Source of the DNA: Plantago major
Taxonomy: Eukaryota; Streptophyta; Magnoliopsida; Lamiales; Plantaginaceae
Assembly: GCA_026545765.1 (NCBI GenBank)
Contig: CM048840.1
Span: 20,278,765-20,342,764, forward strand
Direction: 5' to 3'
DNA: 64,000 nt
Both the position numbers and the translations under genes were made by a program. Under the pieces are notes generated by a model. That model did not search any database and was not told where the DNA came from. It saw only the letters and a program-made list of their open reading frames with translations. Positions 45,394-57,500 of the stretch are shown piece after piece; the stretch's first letter is position 1, and each line of letters begins with the position of its first letter.

Positions 45394-48300
45394 CTACCTC
45401 TCAATATCTTCCATAACCTGTCCCTCTGCAATTACAGAAGTATATGAATGAACTGTTTCTTTAATTCCATTGAACAAAATATATCCAAATTGGAAAGGAG
45501 AGTATTCTTTACCAGCAAGATCCACTGCTAAGTTGGCCTGAGCATCAGCTTCCGAGTTTGAGTCCTTGGAGAAGGAACAAATAACACATGATGTTAATAA
45601 ACCCGCAGTTTTAGAAAAAAAGAAAAGAAGAAATTTGAACAATGTCATAGTAACGTAAATACTATCAAAGTCTGTACTCTGTAGCGTGTGATACAACAAA
45701 ACTATGATCAAGAATTCAAGACGAGAATGTTTGCCTTGGGAAAGAATGTTTTGCAGGTATACTCACCCTTAGCACATGAAAGATCTGGAATGAGATAAAT
45801 CTATCCTTCAGTTTCTTTGCTTCTTCAAACAAACTGGAGATGTTTTGGTTTTTTACCCTCCATAGACCTTGAATCTGTTGACAGGAGTACATTGTTTATG
45901 AAATGCAAAAGAACCATTAAACGGATAAACAAAGTAGGGTGCTATCAATTAAGAATGGAAATAAAATAAAGGGGAACTTCCAAAAATTGCCGGCTTTGAC
46001 ATTAGTAAATCTGAAACAACGCATTGCATGACAGAAACAGATTAAATGAAATTTATCAAATTAGAACATTTCCACTCAGAGTATCTTAAGGATAAATTAG
46101 ACACACTATCATGATGAGAAGAAAATTTTCCAACAGGCAACAGAAATATGCCTTTTTTCGGATAAAGAAGAGGACCTGGTTGGTAAGATACCTGCATGCA
46201 AACAAGTTTGGAGTCACCTCGAACTCGAACACTTGTAAAACCTTTTTCAAGTGCGAACCTCAACCCCAATATAAAGGCACGGTATTCAGCAACGTTATTC
46301 GTTGCTACGCCCAAGCCTTCTCGCAACCTACAGATCTAACATTCGAAAAATGTTATAATATACTACTATGAGTTATGACCACATCAAAGATGTTTCAAAG
46401 CCTTTAAATTAGCACTTGAGCTTACCAGACTTCCATCATCGGATCGTAGTATGGCTCCTGCCCCCGCTTGACCCGGATTTCCTTTGGAAGCACCATCAAA
46501 CTCAAGAGTACAAGATTGCTGCTCAGATTACAGGAATTCGATTTTTAGCCTAAAACCTTATAAGCCAATCTATCAGAAACTCATATTATAATGAAAATTC
46601 TTATCATGGTTCACCATTAATTACTGCTTTACAATAATTCCTTGTGAGGGAAAGACGTTAAATATTAACTTATTAAGACCATCACACTATGTAGTCTATT
46701 GCTAATTCATGTACAAAACTTGGTTGCTGAACACAAATTTTATATCATCACAATTTTCTTCAACCAGCATCATGCGTCTCACACAGGACTCCCGCACAAA
46801 TACTACCATGTGATGGGAAAGGTTTGTCAAACACTACAGGTACGCAATATCTGAACAACACTTAATCCCAAAGTACCCAAGTAATTGTATTCATGACCTT
46901 TTCTGGTAGGAAAAAATTTCAAGGTGGCATTAGAGCAGGGAAGTGAGGTGAAGCCAGGGATTGTGGTCGCAAAGGACATACTCATTAGACTTTCAACAAT
47001 TTATGTGGTCATGCACCTTTTACATATATGCCTCTTGATTAACTCATGCACGACCATTTGACATAGGTAGCTTGCATGCACCAACTCCACCCTCCTACTA
47101 CCTATACTCAAAGGGACTTAGTCTGTAACGTGAGTCAGTGACTTAAGGCTATTGAAAGTGTAAACCAGGATACAGCATGTATATTATATTTTTCCCACCT
47201 TGACTAGTTTAACTCCTGTAAACATTTTTCCCTCAGTTTGCGGTGATACAGGATAGGGGTTGATGAAGAAAACAAGAGATGGATATAAGTCTCAAGGGTA
47301 GCTACTTGAGCAGAAACTCAGAAAAGTTAGATAGACAAACTCTCCGAACACTTCCTGATATTGTCTTATGAGTGTTGACATTGGCACCTGGGACATGCAA
47401 TTCTCAAACAGATCTCCGCAGGGAAGTGCTCCTTAGAAGCCAGGCTCGCAAAAAGTAAGTTTTTTGCATGTATCTGATCCATACAGTACGCTCCACGGAA
47501 TGCCTATGTCTGTGAAGCAAATTATCTACGTGTGTTTTCGTGGCTTTCATTCTCAGAAGTGCAAATTGAAAATGTTGCTTCACTACAAGAAAATTTACAC
47601 CTAGACAAACCATTGCACACAGGAAAATTAACATTGTTGATATCTATTTCAAAACTATTACAGTATATTTTTGTAGCCTTGAAGATTTAGTGTTCTTTGA
47701 TCTCATATAAAAAGTCCTTCAAGGAATGTCCATTTCATTGAGTGAAAACAAATCAAGAAAAAATTATGACAGCACTTACACCATAACCTCCAGACCAGAT
47801 AGTTTCCTGCTCTCCGTTCTTGATCACGGATTCTCTAGATGTTTTGCCTCTCGAAGAAGAAGCAGGCTGCCGATGAAAAGCAAGCGAAATTTACAAAATG
47901 CAGTAATTACATCAAAACCACATAATGAGAACGAAAACTCTAGGATTAAATGAGATTCCTGACCAAAAAAACGTCTGGGCGCTAACATAAAGAATTCCAT
48001 TCAAATTCCTATATCTAATGACAATATGCAATCAACAAAAAGTATCAAATAAATCGAGTAGCTCATGCAACCAATAAGTCAGGATCCAACATAGAAATTA
48101 CAACCATTCAGCAAGAAGGCCCAGGACCAGTTATATACACCTCCATTGATTGGTTAGCTACATCTAGTGAGCAACATTTTTGAAAGAGTAAGAAGTCCGT
48201 ATATATCATCATACCTGAACAGGACAAGGCACAAGAGTCCCAAAAAGATCACTAGTTAGGTCTGCAGCTCTAATGGAGTATAGAGCATTCTTGAGCCCAC

Positions 48301-49062
48301 AAGAAAGCAGATACTTTTCAGTGTCCTTGGGCATGGAGTAACCTTTGTAAACACTTACAGGAGGGTCGCATATCTGCCATGAAAAAAAAAATAAGAGCAC
48401 TACATACATTTAAGCCATATTAAAAATTTTGACGCAGAAGCACATCAAATCTAAACATTATTTTATTAAAATGTAAGATGATACTTTGAAATATTGATAG
48501 ACATCTACATGACTACATCCTTTACACCCACAACTGTGTTGGTAGATTTTGCTTTGTACTATTTATTTGGAGGTCATATGAAGCACCGAGTCATGACAAA
48601 ATGAGGATTAATTTAAATGAAGCTGGGATAGAGCAATAAATAAAAGAATCTTATGCACTCTAAATAGTAAGCCAGGGGCTCACAAATTTCAGAAATCACC
48701 ATAGTAGTACAGAATTACTCGAGTACTTGACATGATCTCAGAAAAAACCAGTAATTTACCGAGGTTCCAACTTGAGCTTGACAATCACTTAAGCTTTTGT
48801 AAACACCGACAAGATCACCCTTCCGAATGACAAAAAACGCTTCCTTGTCGTCCTTCATTGGAGGTGCAGGTTTCTTTTTACTAGAACTACCTCCACCAGA
48901 CTTCTTTGATGAATAGCACCGAATGCAATTTTTTGTAAAAAATGATGGAAAGTTTACTGTTCTAACACCTGGGGGAGAATATCCACAAGTAGGTCTCTTA
49001 CGAACAAGCTGAATGCTCCTGGAAAATATACTTGAACAGCATACATGAACCAAACTGATCAT
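45394..49062 (-). CDS. Viroplasmin-domain RNase HI, probably organellar
   Basis: RNase H cleaves the RNA strand of RNA-DNA hybrids. Eight exons: 49062-48760, 48373-48215, 47866-47780, 46518-46426, 46335-46192, 45874-45767, 45564-45513, 45425-45394. All have GT-AG borders, and they total 978 bases for 325 residues. Residues 1-60 (MISLVHVCCSSIFSRSIQLV, basic, Ser-rich) look like a transit peptide. Residues about 70-155 form a viroplasmin/caulimovirus-VI domain (AFFVIRKGDLVGVYKSLSDC), which binds hybrids in RNase H1 proteins. The catalytic domain has all four acidic residues: LEFDGASKGNPG, NNVAEYRAF, RVRGDSKLVC, SEADAQANLA. The last intron (45512-45426) splits a Gly/Glu codon to give DLAEGQVMEDIER. 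Frame is intact throughout. Divergent from the TrpRS gene; whether plastid or mitochondrial cannot be decided. Confidence 0.9.
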
Positions 49063-51035
49063 TCCAGAGCTCTCTCAACCCTATTCCTAGATTTATCTGA
49101 AACAAGGCACTGAAAATTATAATCTCTACTCACCTAATTCATACAATTAGCAGCAAAAAGAAAGAGGAAAAAAAGGCAACAGAAGAAAATGCAGGACACA
49201 TAAAGCAGTAGTTCACTTTGTCAACTCAGACAGGTTAACCCATGCATTTTTGTCAATGGGACGGGTCAAGCTGGGAAAGGCCGAAAGGATATGCCATTAT
49301 TTCTAATTAACATAAATAAACTCAAAGAACATAAGCATATATCCTACCCCCTATCCTTTTCTGTTTGTTTTTTTTTTTCCATGTAATAAAGGTTTATAGT
49401 TTTAAAGGATAAGGGCTCCTAGGTATTGACAAACCAGAATAATCAAGGTGAACTATTCAGCAGCCAAATTACATTCAGATAACAATATAAACACATAAAT
49501 ATTACTGATCACGTTGTTGACTATCTCGTGGAAAAAAAATCCATGAGTTAGAGAAAAACAAGATAGTTTTCAACCAAGAAAGTAATCAAGATTAACCAAA
49601 TGATAGTGAAAAAACAGATAGTGGAAAAATACAGAAATGAAAGAGTATACTCACGCATAAGAGATGGAGGAGAAATACAGAGGTGAGTACAATCAGTACT
49701 CACGCTGCGACAGCGTGAACTTGAGAGGTGTACCGTTATTTTTTCTCCAAGTCCTAAATAATAAAACATGCGGAGGGTGAGATTTTTAATTTTTTTTATG
49801 CCAGAAAGTACCCAAGAAGAATTTTGCAGATATTCCGTCTTACAGCGACTTTTCAAATTCTTCGAATCAAATCCAAGACCTAATAGTCTCAATTTTACCA
49901 GTCGCGCTACGTGAGTTTGTTGAATCGTTAAACTTGAACTCGAATGTACGTTTGAATTCAAAATTTCAAGCCTTCGACCGGTATTTAGAGCCAAGAGTTT
50001 TACTACCATGGGAACATGGTTGATAATTTCACAAACAATTGTCTTTCATTCATAATAAAGTTACTCCAATCTGAATTAAATTATTTCACTCATTATTTTA
50101 CATCAGGTTTTAGAACCGTAAAATTCCAAATGATTGATTTTGGGTTGACCTGGGCTTGATTTTGAATTCCAGGATAAATTTTAAAGAGAACTTCAGCCAT
50201 TAGACTCATACCCAAAATAAGTCTTATCCTGCCCGAATATATATTTTTTGAGCTTTTGGCATACTAGTAAATATCCCCATCTTGAAATAATTTTCATTTC
50301 TATCTGGAAATCATGGTTCCTATTTTTTCCTATCCGGCTTAGATGATAACTTGAGTTCAAAATTATTAGATTTCGCCACGAGCCGAGTATGAACTCAACT
50401 TATGTATGTAGTTTGACTCTCGTATGTCGTATCAATGCTCTGACAGCGGAAAACATATCTAGTACTAGTGAGCAGCTGATATCTAGCTTCTGAAGCCAGC
50501 TACATAAGGCCGCAATCAAGTGAATTAACAATCCTACATTTTGTCCAATTGTCCAATATCTTCATTTTGAGTTTCGAGTTGTTTTTTGCAATACAGAACT
50601 ATCAATCCCTATCCCTATGCTAAGATATACCCCATTTCACTTGACGTTAATTCAAACCTCCCCATGAAGATTAAAGACACAATTTTCTAAAAGTATATAC
50701 AAGACAGAGCAAAGGTAAAAATCGCAAAAGCTATATTCTGTATCAAAAGAGCCCCAAACCAAATGAAACATGAATAGAATAGATTCTTGATGCATAATCA
50801 AATGCACTGATACACTGACATAAATGCATAAACTGATACAGAAAGACAGTTACAGAAGCAACAAAAGAGATAAAAACTGACCTGATGAGCAGATTGCTGA
50901 ACTGAAAGAGCTTTCTCGCTTACCGGCTGTACGGAAGATGAGAGAATCAACTTACAAATGGAGTCCTCAGAACACTGTGTTGCTAGGGCTTTTGCTCAGT
51001 ACTCGAGTCAAATGATCTAAAGACTGAAGGGCTAT
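49063..51035 (-). promoter_or_regulatory. RNase H gene 5'UTR exons, leader intron and EF1A-like promoter
   Basis: A 5'UTR acceptor (TTTTCAG or TTTCAG) lies shortly upstream of the ATG at about 49080-49115. A donor CATCAG|GTCAGT lies at about 50884-50879, making a ~1.8 kb leader intron. The first exon and promoter (50890-51035) share ordered blocks with the EF1A promoter: AGCTTTCTCGCTT.CCGG.TG (50909-50929), CTTACAAATGGAG (50951-50963), GCTAGGGCTTTTGCTC (50982-50997), CAAATGATCTAA (51009-51020). The open frame 49548-50009 inside the intron is not supported as coding. Confidence 0.6.
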
Positions 51036-51596
51036 TTTGTATATTAAAGCAAACTATGGGGTCCGAATGTGAATTATGAAAAACTGAGAACAGTCTCTGC
51101 AAGGGCTTCAAACACAAAAGGAGAACATCTTTCTTCTAAATTTTGGATTAAATCCCTTTTCTTTTCCATTTTTTTTTTGTTGTGTTTCTTATTAAAATGA
51201 AAAAGTAAAAGAGGAAAGATTCCAACAAAAAATTGTCTCTACAACCAAAAAAAGAAAATTTATAGATCTCATATCGACTAAAATTTTTTTTCTGAGATAC
51301 TCAAATAAAAAAAAAAAAAACCGGGTCTACTGATCCGTTTTAAATTTAAAAAATTTCTATATGGTCTTTTCCTATTCCTTCTATGTCGCAGGGTTAAAAC
51401 CAAAAAAGGAACGATAAGGAGAGAAAAAAAATGGGATGAAAAGAAAATGCCATTTTGGAGTTTTATCAACAATTTGCTTGTTTCCTTTACCCCAAGTTAG
51501 ATAGGTTGAGTATTTTTTTTTGAAAAGAAAAAAAATTGTTTCTGGCAAAACTAAGCTGAGAAAAATTTCATATTTTGCAGTTTAGCAGAGCATCAA

Positions 51597-54500
51597 ATGG
51601 GGCGTTCCATTCTCTCTCACTTGTCAATTCTCTCCTCCACGGCTCCTCCCAGCTCATTGTAAAATTTCTTTCCTTTTCATTATTACTTCAATTGAACATG
51701 TTTCAGAATGTTTTTTGTTATCAAAAGTGATAAAAGCTAGGTGATTGTGAGAAACACTTGTGGAAATGCTTCCTAAGAATGTCTTTTTAGCTGCTTCATA
51801 TCAAAACTTGTTTGTGGAAGTGCTATTTTTTGTTTAGGCTATGAGCAATAATCAGTTTTAGATAATAGTACTAAATCTTTTTTTGTGTTTTTTCCTCCCT
51901 TTTCTGAGCAGGTCTCGTGGTCTTCGGTTAACTAAGACGGCCACAATGCTGCAGAGGGGGCACCCCGGGTTAGCGAAAACTTCCGGTGCCTTTACAGCAG
52001 TGTGTCAGTTTCCGAACCTTCTACTTCTGAGACTTCATCTGCCTCCTCTCTATCAGGTTCTTCATTTTATTTTCTTTCTATTTATTTTGTATCATAAAAT
52101 CTTGCACTTTGGCACTGGAATCAATTGTTACCGAGATTTCATTGATAGTATGATAGGTAAAGAACATGGAAAAAAGACTTTTGGTTGGAGGGCATTATGC
52201 TGGTTAAAAATTAAAAATGAGCTCACCTAGTAGTTCTGAGCTATGAGCTCGTTTCATACCTCTACCATAAGCAATGGTTATGTGTTTGACAACTTTTTCG
52301 TTCTGGCTGATTAAACTCAAAAACTTATTATGGTTAAGTCTCCTATAGTTTGTTTTGTCTTGTATGGATTTCAATTTTTGAACACAATGAGCTTTGGACA
52401 TGTTTGTGTAACTGATTTTTCCCAATAGTCATCATATTGATCTACCACTTCTATGAATGCATTGAAAGCAATGATGGGGTCATTTTGACTCCTCAGCCCC
52501 ATATACATTTGTTCAAATTAAATCCCCCCAATAGAAGCCCAAAGTAAATTGGTACCACTGTTGCATGCAATTTCCAACATGTGCAAGTTTAACCTCCCTT
52601 AATCTTATTGTGCCATTATTAGATCTAATGTAATAATGTGTGTGTAAACATTGCACATGTTCATATGCACTTAATGCCCCACGTTTGTGTTTATAATCTC
52701 CCTTAGTCATATATTATGGCACATTATCTCAATTGCTGAATTTGCTGTGATTCCCTTGCCCATATGAAAAACAGAAATTCAATAAGTTGAGAAATGTGTA
52801 ATTGACTTTTCATAGTTACAAATTGTATTTACTTGCTTTTATTAACAAATTGATTAACAAGTGGTGTGGTAAAGGGCCTTGAGTTTAATTAAGCTAGGCC
52901 TTAAGTCTTGTGCGTAGAAACACCCCTAGAGGAGATACCTCTATAGTGCGTTACAGTGCTTGGACCGTATGTAAAATCAATATAGAAAGAATTCAGCATA
53001 TGAATTGCTTGCCTGCCAGGAGGAATTTTCATGTTTTAAACAGTAACTGGCCCCTTGCTTTTGTAATAGCTTCAGTATAGATTGTTAAGGATATGCGTAT
53101 CTGGATCCAACTGAATCAAGTTGGCTCATATCCTATCTTATAATTGTTTGATATTTATGTTGGAAGAGGATAGTTTCTGGAGTGCAGCCTACTGGGTCCA
53201 TACATCTGGGTAATTTTCTTGGGGCTATAAAGAATTGGATTGACTTGCAGGTTCATTTTCCAACTAATATTTAGTCTTAATGAGTAAGAAAATTCTGGAT
53301 ATGGAGAATTTTTATACCCCAAGAAATGGGATTTGGTAAAGTTATCGTTTATTAAGAAAAATTATGTTTAGTTACAACTTATCAATGTAGAGCGTGGAGA
53401 GAGGAAAAGGTTAACTTTGTCAGACCTCTTCCATATCTTTGTAAGCAAACCCTGTTGGAATGAGGCTGTTCTCGGAGTGGTTGACGTGTTGTTGTCCTAC
53501 TACATTTGATAGAGCCAGAATCCAATTAAATCAGGATCTGTACTGATTATCTTGAGTGTGGATGAATACCCAACATATGTGCATAAATGCTACAAACATA
53601 TAAGTTTATCATTTATTCCGAGGGCAGCGTCCTTTCCCTTATGCTTCAGTAATATGGCTGTGACACATATATGTCTTTTAGTAAATTTCTTATCAATTCT
53701 TACTGCATAATATGAAGTTCTTGTGGTTGTTTCACCTTCTCGTACGTTTTGTGCAGAATAATTATGTGACAATATTTTTCATTGTGGATCTCCACGCGGT
53801 ATGCTTGAGCTCCTCATCTTTTAATGTCTCAGGAACTTTTGATCTCAGAAATAGAATTGTTTAGCTTGTGTGGTAGTGAGAACGCTCCATTATGCATTTT
53901 GCAAATGTATAAATTATTGTTTAGGCTCTGTTTAGCAAAACTAACTGATAGTTGATAAGATAGCTTGTAGCCAATTGGGTAGCTGATGAGCTAGTTGATT
54001 TTTATAAAAGTGTTTATAAATTAATTAGCTGATAAGCTAGCTGATTTGATAAATATAGTATGTAAAAACAAATCAACTAGCTTATTTTTTGATAAGCTTC
54101 ATGGACAAGCTTATCAGCTACCAGCTAGGCGTTCACGTAACCGGCTTATTTTGAAAATAAGCTCATCGAGCTGATAAGCTAGCGCTAAACAGAGCCTCAT
54201 TCTATTCCTTGCTAACAGCATCCCTTGAGTTAGAGATTTTGATAGTTGCCCTGGTTAAACATTTATAAACAATCCAATGCTTTGGCCTGAATTATTTGAT
54301 AGCAATAAGAGGCATAATTTCTAATAGAACTAACTAGCACTGGGATAGTATCCATTACTTGCTAATTAAAGTTACTACAAACTACAAATTTGATCAAATG
54401 GCTGAAACTTGTAACATGCCACTTTCTCTTTAGTTCCTGATGTTGAAAGTATAAAGAATAATATGATGTTTTGCAAATTGATAAGGGATGATTCTTTAAA

Positions 54501-57500
54501 TGTTAAGATTTTGATGAATTTAACTCTGGGCTGATGGTTAAACTTTAAATGAACCTAATAAACTTCATCTTGGATCTATTTCTTGCTGGTGATTCTTATA
54601 TTACATTCTGTTACTTGCAGATAACTTTGCCTTATGATACTCAACAATTAGCAAAAGCAACTAAAGACACTGCAGCTCTTTATTTGACGTGTGGTGTTGA
54701 TACTTCCAAGGTCAACCTCTTGTACTAGTTTAAGACTATATTTTCACCATGTCATTCACTATTCAGCCCGTTTGGATCAGTACGTTGGCTTTGATTAGAT
54801 TAAGAATCGCAATTTGACATCCGCAACGTACTTTACTCCCCTTTCATTCATTTACTTGCATGATAAACAAAACACCTGTGCCTAGGTAATTTTCTCCCAC
54901 TTTCAAGTATCTTAAATTTACTTTACTTTTCAAAATTAAAATCCAGATTTTTCTGTTAATTAAGTCTTAATCTGAATGGGTATGGAATCTCTATGCATTG
55001 CACCTGTCTAACTTTCTACTGCAGGCTTCAGTCTTTGTGCAGTCTCATGTCAGTGCTCATGTAGAGCTGATGTGGTTGCTGAGTTCTGCAACTCCAATTG
55101 CTTGGCTCAATAGGATGATTCAGTTCAAAGAGAAATCACGAAAAGCAGTGAGTTTTTCTTTTTTATTCTAAATGGAACTTAACTAAAATCAAAATCTAAA
55201 AATAAGGTACTGATAATGAATGATAATTAGTATAGTTACTCATTTACTAAACTTTTAGTTTGTATATATATTCATTCTAACTTAATAATAAGCACTGGAT
55301 TGACTATGTTTTCACCATTCTCATTTCATCCGGACTTCCTTTACAGTAATACTCAGTGTTTATGATCCCTGAGAAGCTATACCTTTTTGTTGACTTATGA
55401 AGTGTCATCATTACCATAGTAGTATTACATTTCATTTTTGTGTTCAGGGGGATGAAATGAAAATGTAGGCGTTGGACTTCACTTATCCTGCGCTGATGGC
55501 TTCTGACATTCTATTATACCAGGTAACTTATTATATCTTGTACTAGAGCTTCAGATGCTCCTCGTTTGTCATGCCCCTGAACTTTTTCACCTCTTAACTA
55601 TGTTTAAATATGTTTTTAATCAAATTTTAATATTTTGATATGTGTTATATGCGTGGCCTTATTTGTGAAAAATTAAATTATATAATGTGACATGGTATAT
55701 TTGTGCTATATTTTGATGTTAAATGAATTGATATTACGTGAGTTTTTGAATTTTAATTGTTATCGTTGTTTTATATAGTTTTGGGCCCGGCTTGTTATTA
55801 TTTTTAATTTTAGACCGTTTTGTATCCAAACGAGGACCTATGAATGAACGGGCACCGTAATATGAACCGTATGAATTTATAGTTTTTGTTTTATGCACAT
55901 GTTTGACTTTCCTATCGTATTTGTAAAAACCGAAATAAGTAGGCTGGTACAAATAATTCACTTCATTAAATAATTAATTAAAGAGTTGGAGTTGTTATTT
56001 GTAGACACGTTAAGTAGTGAATCATGCTTCACTAATCAATGTGTCAAGGTTCAGTCATGCTTCACCAATTACGTGTCACTCCTTTACTAATCCATTTACT
56101 TTCCCTAATTAATAAGTTTTGCAATTTTCCTCACACAGATCTCATTTTCACGCCACAAACACACTCACACCAATTTCACACACCTACCATCAATACCTTA
56201 CAATCATCACTTAATCAATGAGGATGATTAATTATATGACTTCGTAGAAGATAGTGAATCGACCTTATAATATTCGGAGTTATGTCAGGGTACGTACTTA
56301 ACATTCAGAAGTTCGAATTGATGTTTTGGTTAAATTACATATTTACGGTTTTACAGGTGGTTTATCGCGAAAAGATAATACGGTTAACGCTAGTAACACT
56401 TTTGGACGGTGACTGTAAGTGTTTTTGTAAGTGTTTTTAGTAACTCATTGTTAGTATCTTTGTAAATAATTTTGTAAATAATTTTGGTAACTTGTTGTTT
56501 GACAAATATGTGTGACTTGATATGGTGTTAGCGTACGGGCTATGTATATGTGAATCATATGGTTGAAGTTGTGTTATGAAATGTGAAAATATATCGTGGT
56601 GTGGTGTGCTATATATGTGGAATATGTGAATCATATGGTTGAAGTTGTGTTATGAAATGTGAAAATATATCGTGGTGTGGTGTGCTATATATGTGGAATG
56701 TTCCATTCTGAATACAATGAAAAGCTTAAAGTGCTTGATTGATGAAATGATCAATTGCTCCCATGTACGGATGGGATACGTGCAGTTGTTATCTGAAAAA
56801 GATACTATTTTCTGATAAAGTATTAGTCGTATATATTTATAAACATGATTATGTGAATTGCATTCATAAGAGATAAGAGAATTCTGTTATGGCTGCTGAT
56901 GACTTTGAGTCATGTGTTTTCCAGCTTGTCTGGATATCCGTCACTGGATGGACTTTGTATGAAATATAAAATTTCAGGTACGGCTAGACTATGTATGAAA
57001 TATGAATTTCCAGCCACTCTGTTGGGTTCACTGAACTCCTCTGTTATCGTGATCACGAATTTACTCCTGGTCGTAACAGAGCCATAGCATAGCGGACAAA
57101 AAAAAAATGACTAAGCACGTGCATTATTATATAAATGTGAATGATGTTAAATGTTTATAGCTGATTTGTTGGAATGAGAAGTGAACTGATGTGATTTTGA
57201 AACTGTGATTTTGAAACTGTGAAATAAATGGAAGTCATATGTTGATTGTAAATCGATGTGAATATATGTGACTGAAAGTGATGTGCTTACCTGTCGTTAA
57301 ATAGCTTGTTGCCGGTTATTTTACTGGTTATTAAATGACCTGTTACTAATTATACTTATTGAGATCCGCAACTCATTCAAAATGCGATAAATGTTTTTAT
57401 AGATATTGAGGCAAAGGCAGACCTTAGCGGAAAAAGAAGTTAAGGGTCGGCCAGCTGGTTTCCAATCCTTTTCCCTCGGCTCGTCATCTGCATATCATTC

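Noticed and set aside
49548..50009. 153-codon open frame on the minus strand upstream of the RNase H start
   Set aside because: It lies within the leader intron, has no domain-like features, lacks a splice arrangement joining it in frame, and the ATG at 49062 already gives a complete protein with a transit peptide.
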